Positions 6,602 through 6,811 of a stretch of 6,811 nucleotides of DNA are shown piece by piece (the first letter of the stretch is position 1; every line of letters starts with the position of its first letter). This DNA is from a bacterium UBA7470 (GTDB taxonomy: Bacteria > Pseudomonadota > Gammaproteobacteria > Burkholderiales > Burkholderiaceae_C). The stretch spans positions 2,701 to 9,511 of the forward strand of contig DLPA01000161.1 of assembly GCA_002479815.1 (NCBI GenBank), given 5' to 3'. Under the pieces are notes generated by a model. That model was not told the DNA's origin. It searched no databases and saw only the letters and a list, made by a program, of their open reading frames with translations. The translations under genes were made by a program, and so were the position numbers.

Positions 6602-6630
6602 AAAAAAAGTGAGCTGCTCACACATCTTTT
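6602..6630. terminator. Hairpin after pyrD, stronger as a minus-strand terminator
   Basis: The dyad GTGAGC-T-GCTCAC (6609-6621; five-pair stem with a CTG loop if drawn realistically) starts 12 bases after the pyrD stop. On the plus strand the T-run (6627-6630) is short and five bases away. On the minus strand the stem is followed immediately by seven T (6608-6602), a much better intrinsic terminator. The best reading is a bidirectional terminator ending pyrD and also a minus-strand transcript entering from the right. Confidence 0.5.
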
Positions 6631-6811
6631 AGTAGTTAAAAAAAGATTTTTTCATCAAAAAAAGGCTCAAATTTTTGAAAAAAATAGCGTGAGGCTGTGC
6701 GTGGACAGTTCAAATCCGATTTTTTCGATTTTTCAGAGTAAATTTTTATAAAAAATGTCTATTTTTCAATATAAAAAATAGTATTGAGCTAATGATTGCT
6801 GCGTGAGCAGC
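6613..6811. repeat. Inverted 9-mer pair framing the AT-rich tail
   Basis: GCTGCTCAC at 6613-6621 is the exact reverse complement of GTGAGCAGC at 6803-6811, so the AT-rich stretch lies between inverted copies. Each copy is also part of its own hairpin: GTGAGC-T-GCTCAC on the left and GCTGC-GTGA-GCAGC (6798-6811) on the right. The right copy touches the window edge, so it may extend further. Confidence 0.4.
6743..6781. repeat. AT-rich palindrome and adjacent hairpin
   Basis: TTTTTATAAAAA (6743-6754) is a perfect 12-base palindrome. It is followed by a perfect eight-pair inverted repeat, CTATTTTT (6759-6766) and AAAAATAG (6774-6781), with a seven-base loop CAATATA. Both are almost pure A/T, so RNA stems would be weak; DNA melting or protein binding are alternative roles. 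Confidence 0.45.

Larger units (their letters stand above)
6598..6811. other. AT-rich non-coding region with many A/T tracts
   Basis: These 214 bases are about 29% G+C by direct count (63/214), against about 60% in the neighbouring genes. I see no credible coding region, tRNA or rRNA here. It is made of runs of five to seven A or T, several short inverted repeats, and one more GC-balanced island at 6686-6718. Inverted copies of a 9-mer lie at 6613-6621 and at the right edge. It may be an intergenic control region for a gene beyond the window, a folded non-coding RNA, or the edge of acquired DNA. Confidence 0.7.

Noticed and set aside
6708..6717. GTTCAAATCC, which resembles a tRNA T-loop
   Set aside because: The flanking bases do not form a T-stem (two mismatches in five pairs), and no acceptor, D or anticodon arms can be found upstream.
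6741..6778. TATAAA and TATATT sequences as promoter -10 elements
   Set aside because: In such AT-rich DNA they occur by chance, and no acceptable -35 lies 16-18 bases away on either strand.
1..6811. Mobile element, CRISPR array, or defence system
   Set aside because: No transposase or integrase motifs, no regularly spaced repeats and no nuclease or toxin families are visible; all six genes are core or common envelope functions apart from the less certain TonB-like gene.

Overview
The window looks like a chromosomal housekeeping stretch from a betaproteobacterium. Burkholderiales is likely and Comamonadaceae possible. I base this on the gene products, on coding DNA of roughly 60% G+C (one counted pyrD line, 5761-5820, is 39/60), and on the gene order RNB exoribonuclease, TonB-like protein, aroE, mtgA. 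I cannot fix the genus from sequence alone. I saw no transposase, integrase, phage, toxin-antitoxin or CRISPR signal.

Layout. Positions 1-3997 (+ strand) hold four tightly packed genes that look like one operon. They are the 3' part of an RNB-family exoribonuclease cut by the left edge, a TonB-family protein with a coiled-coil linker, shikimate dehydrogenase (aroE) and a monofunctional peptidoglycan glycosyltransferase (mtgA). Gaps between them are 0, 11 and 14 bases. Positions 4022-5412 (- strand) hold ribose-5-phosphate isomerase A (rpiA) followed, 92 bases downstream, by a PAP2-family membrane phosphatase. The phosphatase converges on mtgA across a 24-base gap with a small symmetric hairpin. 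Positions 5512-6597 (+ strand) hold a class 2 dihydroorotate dehydrogenase (pyrD), divergent from rpiA across a 99-base gap. Positions 6598-6811 hold no gene I can recognise. This stretch is about 29% G+C (63/214 counted), full of A/T homopolymer runs and inverted repeats, and framed by matching inverted 9-mers.

How the genes fit together. AroE makes shikimate for aromatic amino acids, and RpiA supplies the pentose phosphate pathway that feeds it. RpiA (ribose-5-phosphate for PRPP) and PyrD (orotate) supply the two halves that join to form OMP, so their divergent pairing is metabolically sensible. MtgA releases undecaprenyl diphosphate when it polymerises lipid II. The convergent PAP2 protein resembles the phosphatases that recycle that lipid. 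These links are inference.

I found no convincing undescribed system. The points most worth a second look are the AT-rich, possibly curved tail with nested inverted repeats, the terminator-like hairpin in the rpiA leader, the promoter-like sequence almost on top of the pyrD start, the TolA-like architecture of the TonB homologue, and the altered PAP2 motif 1.
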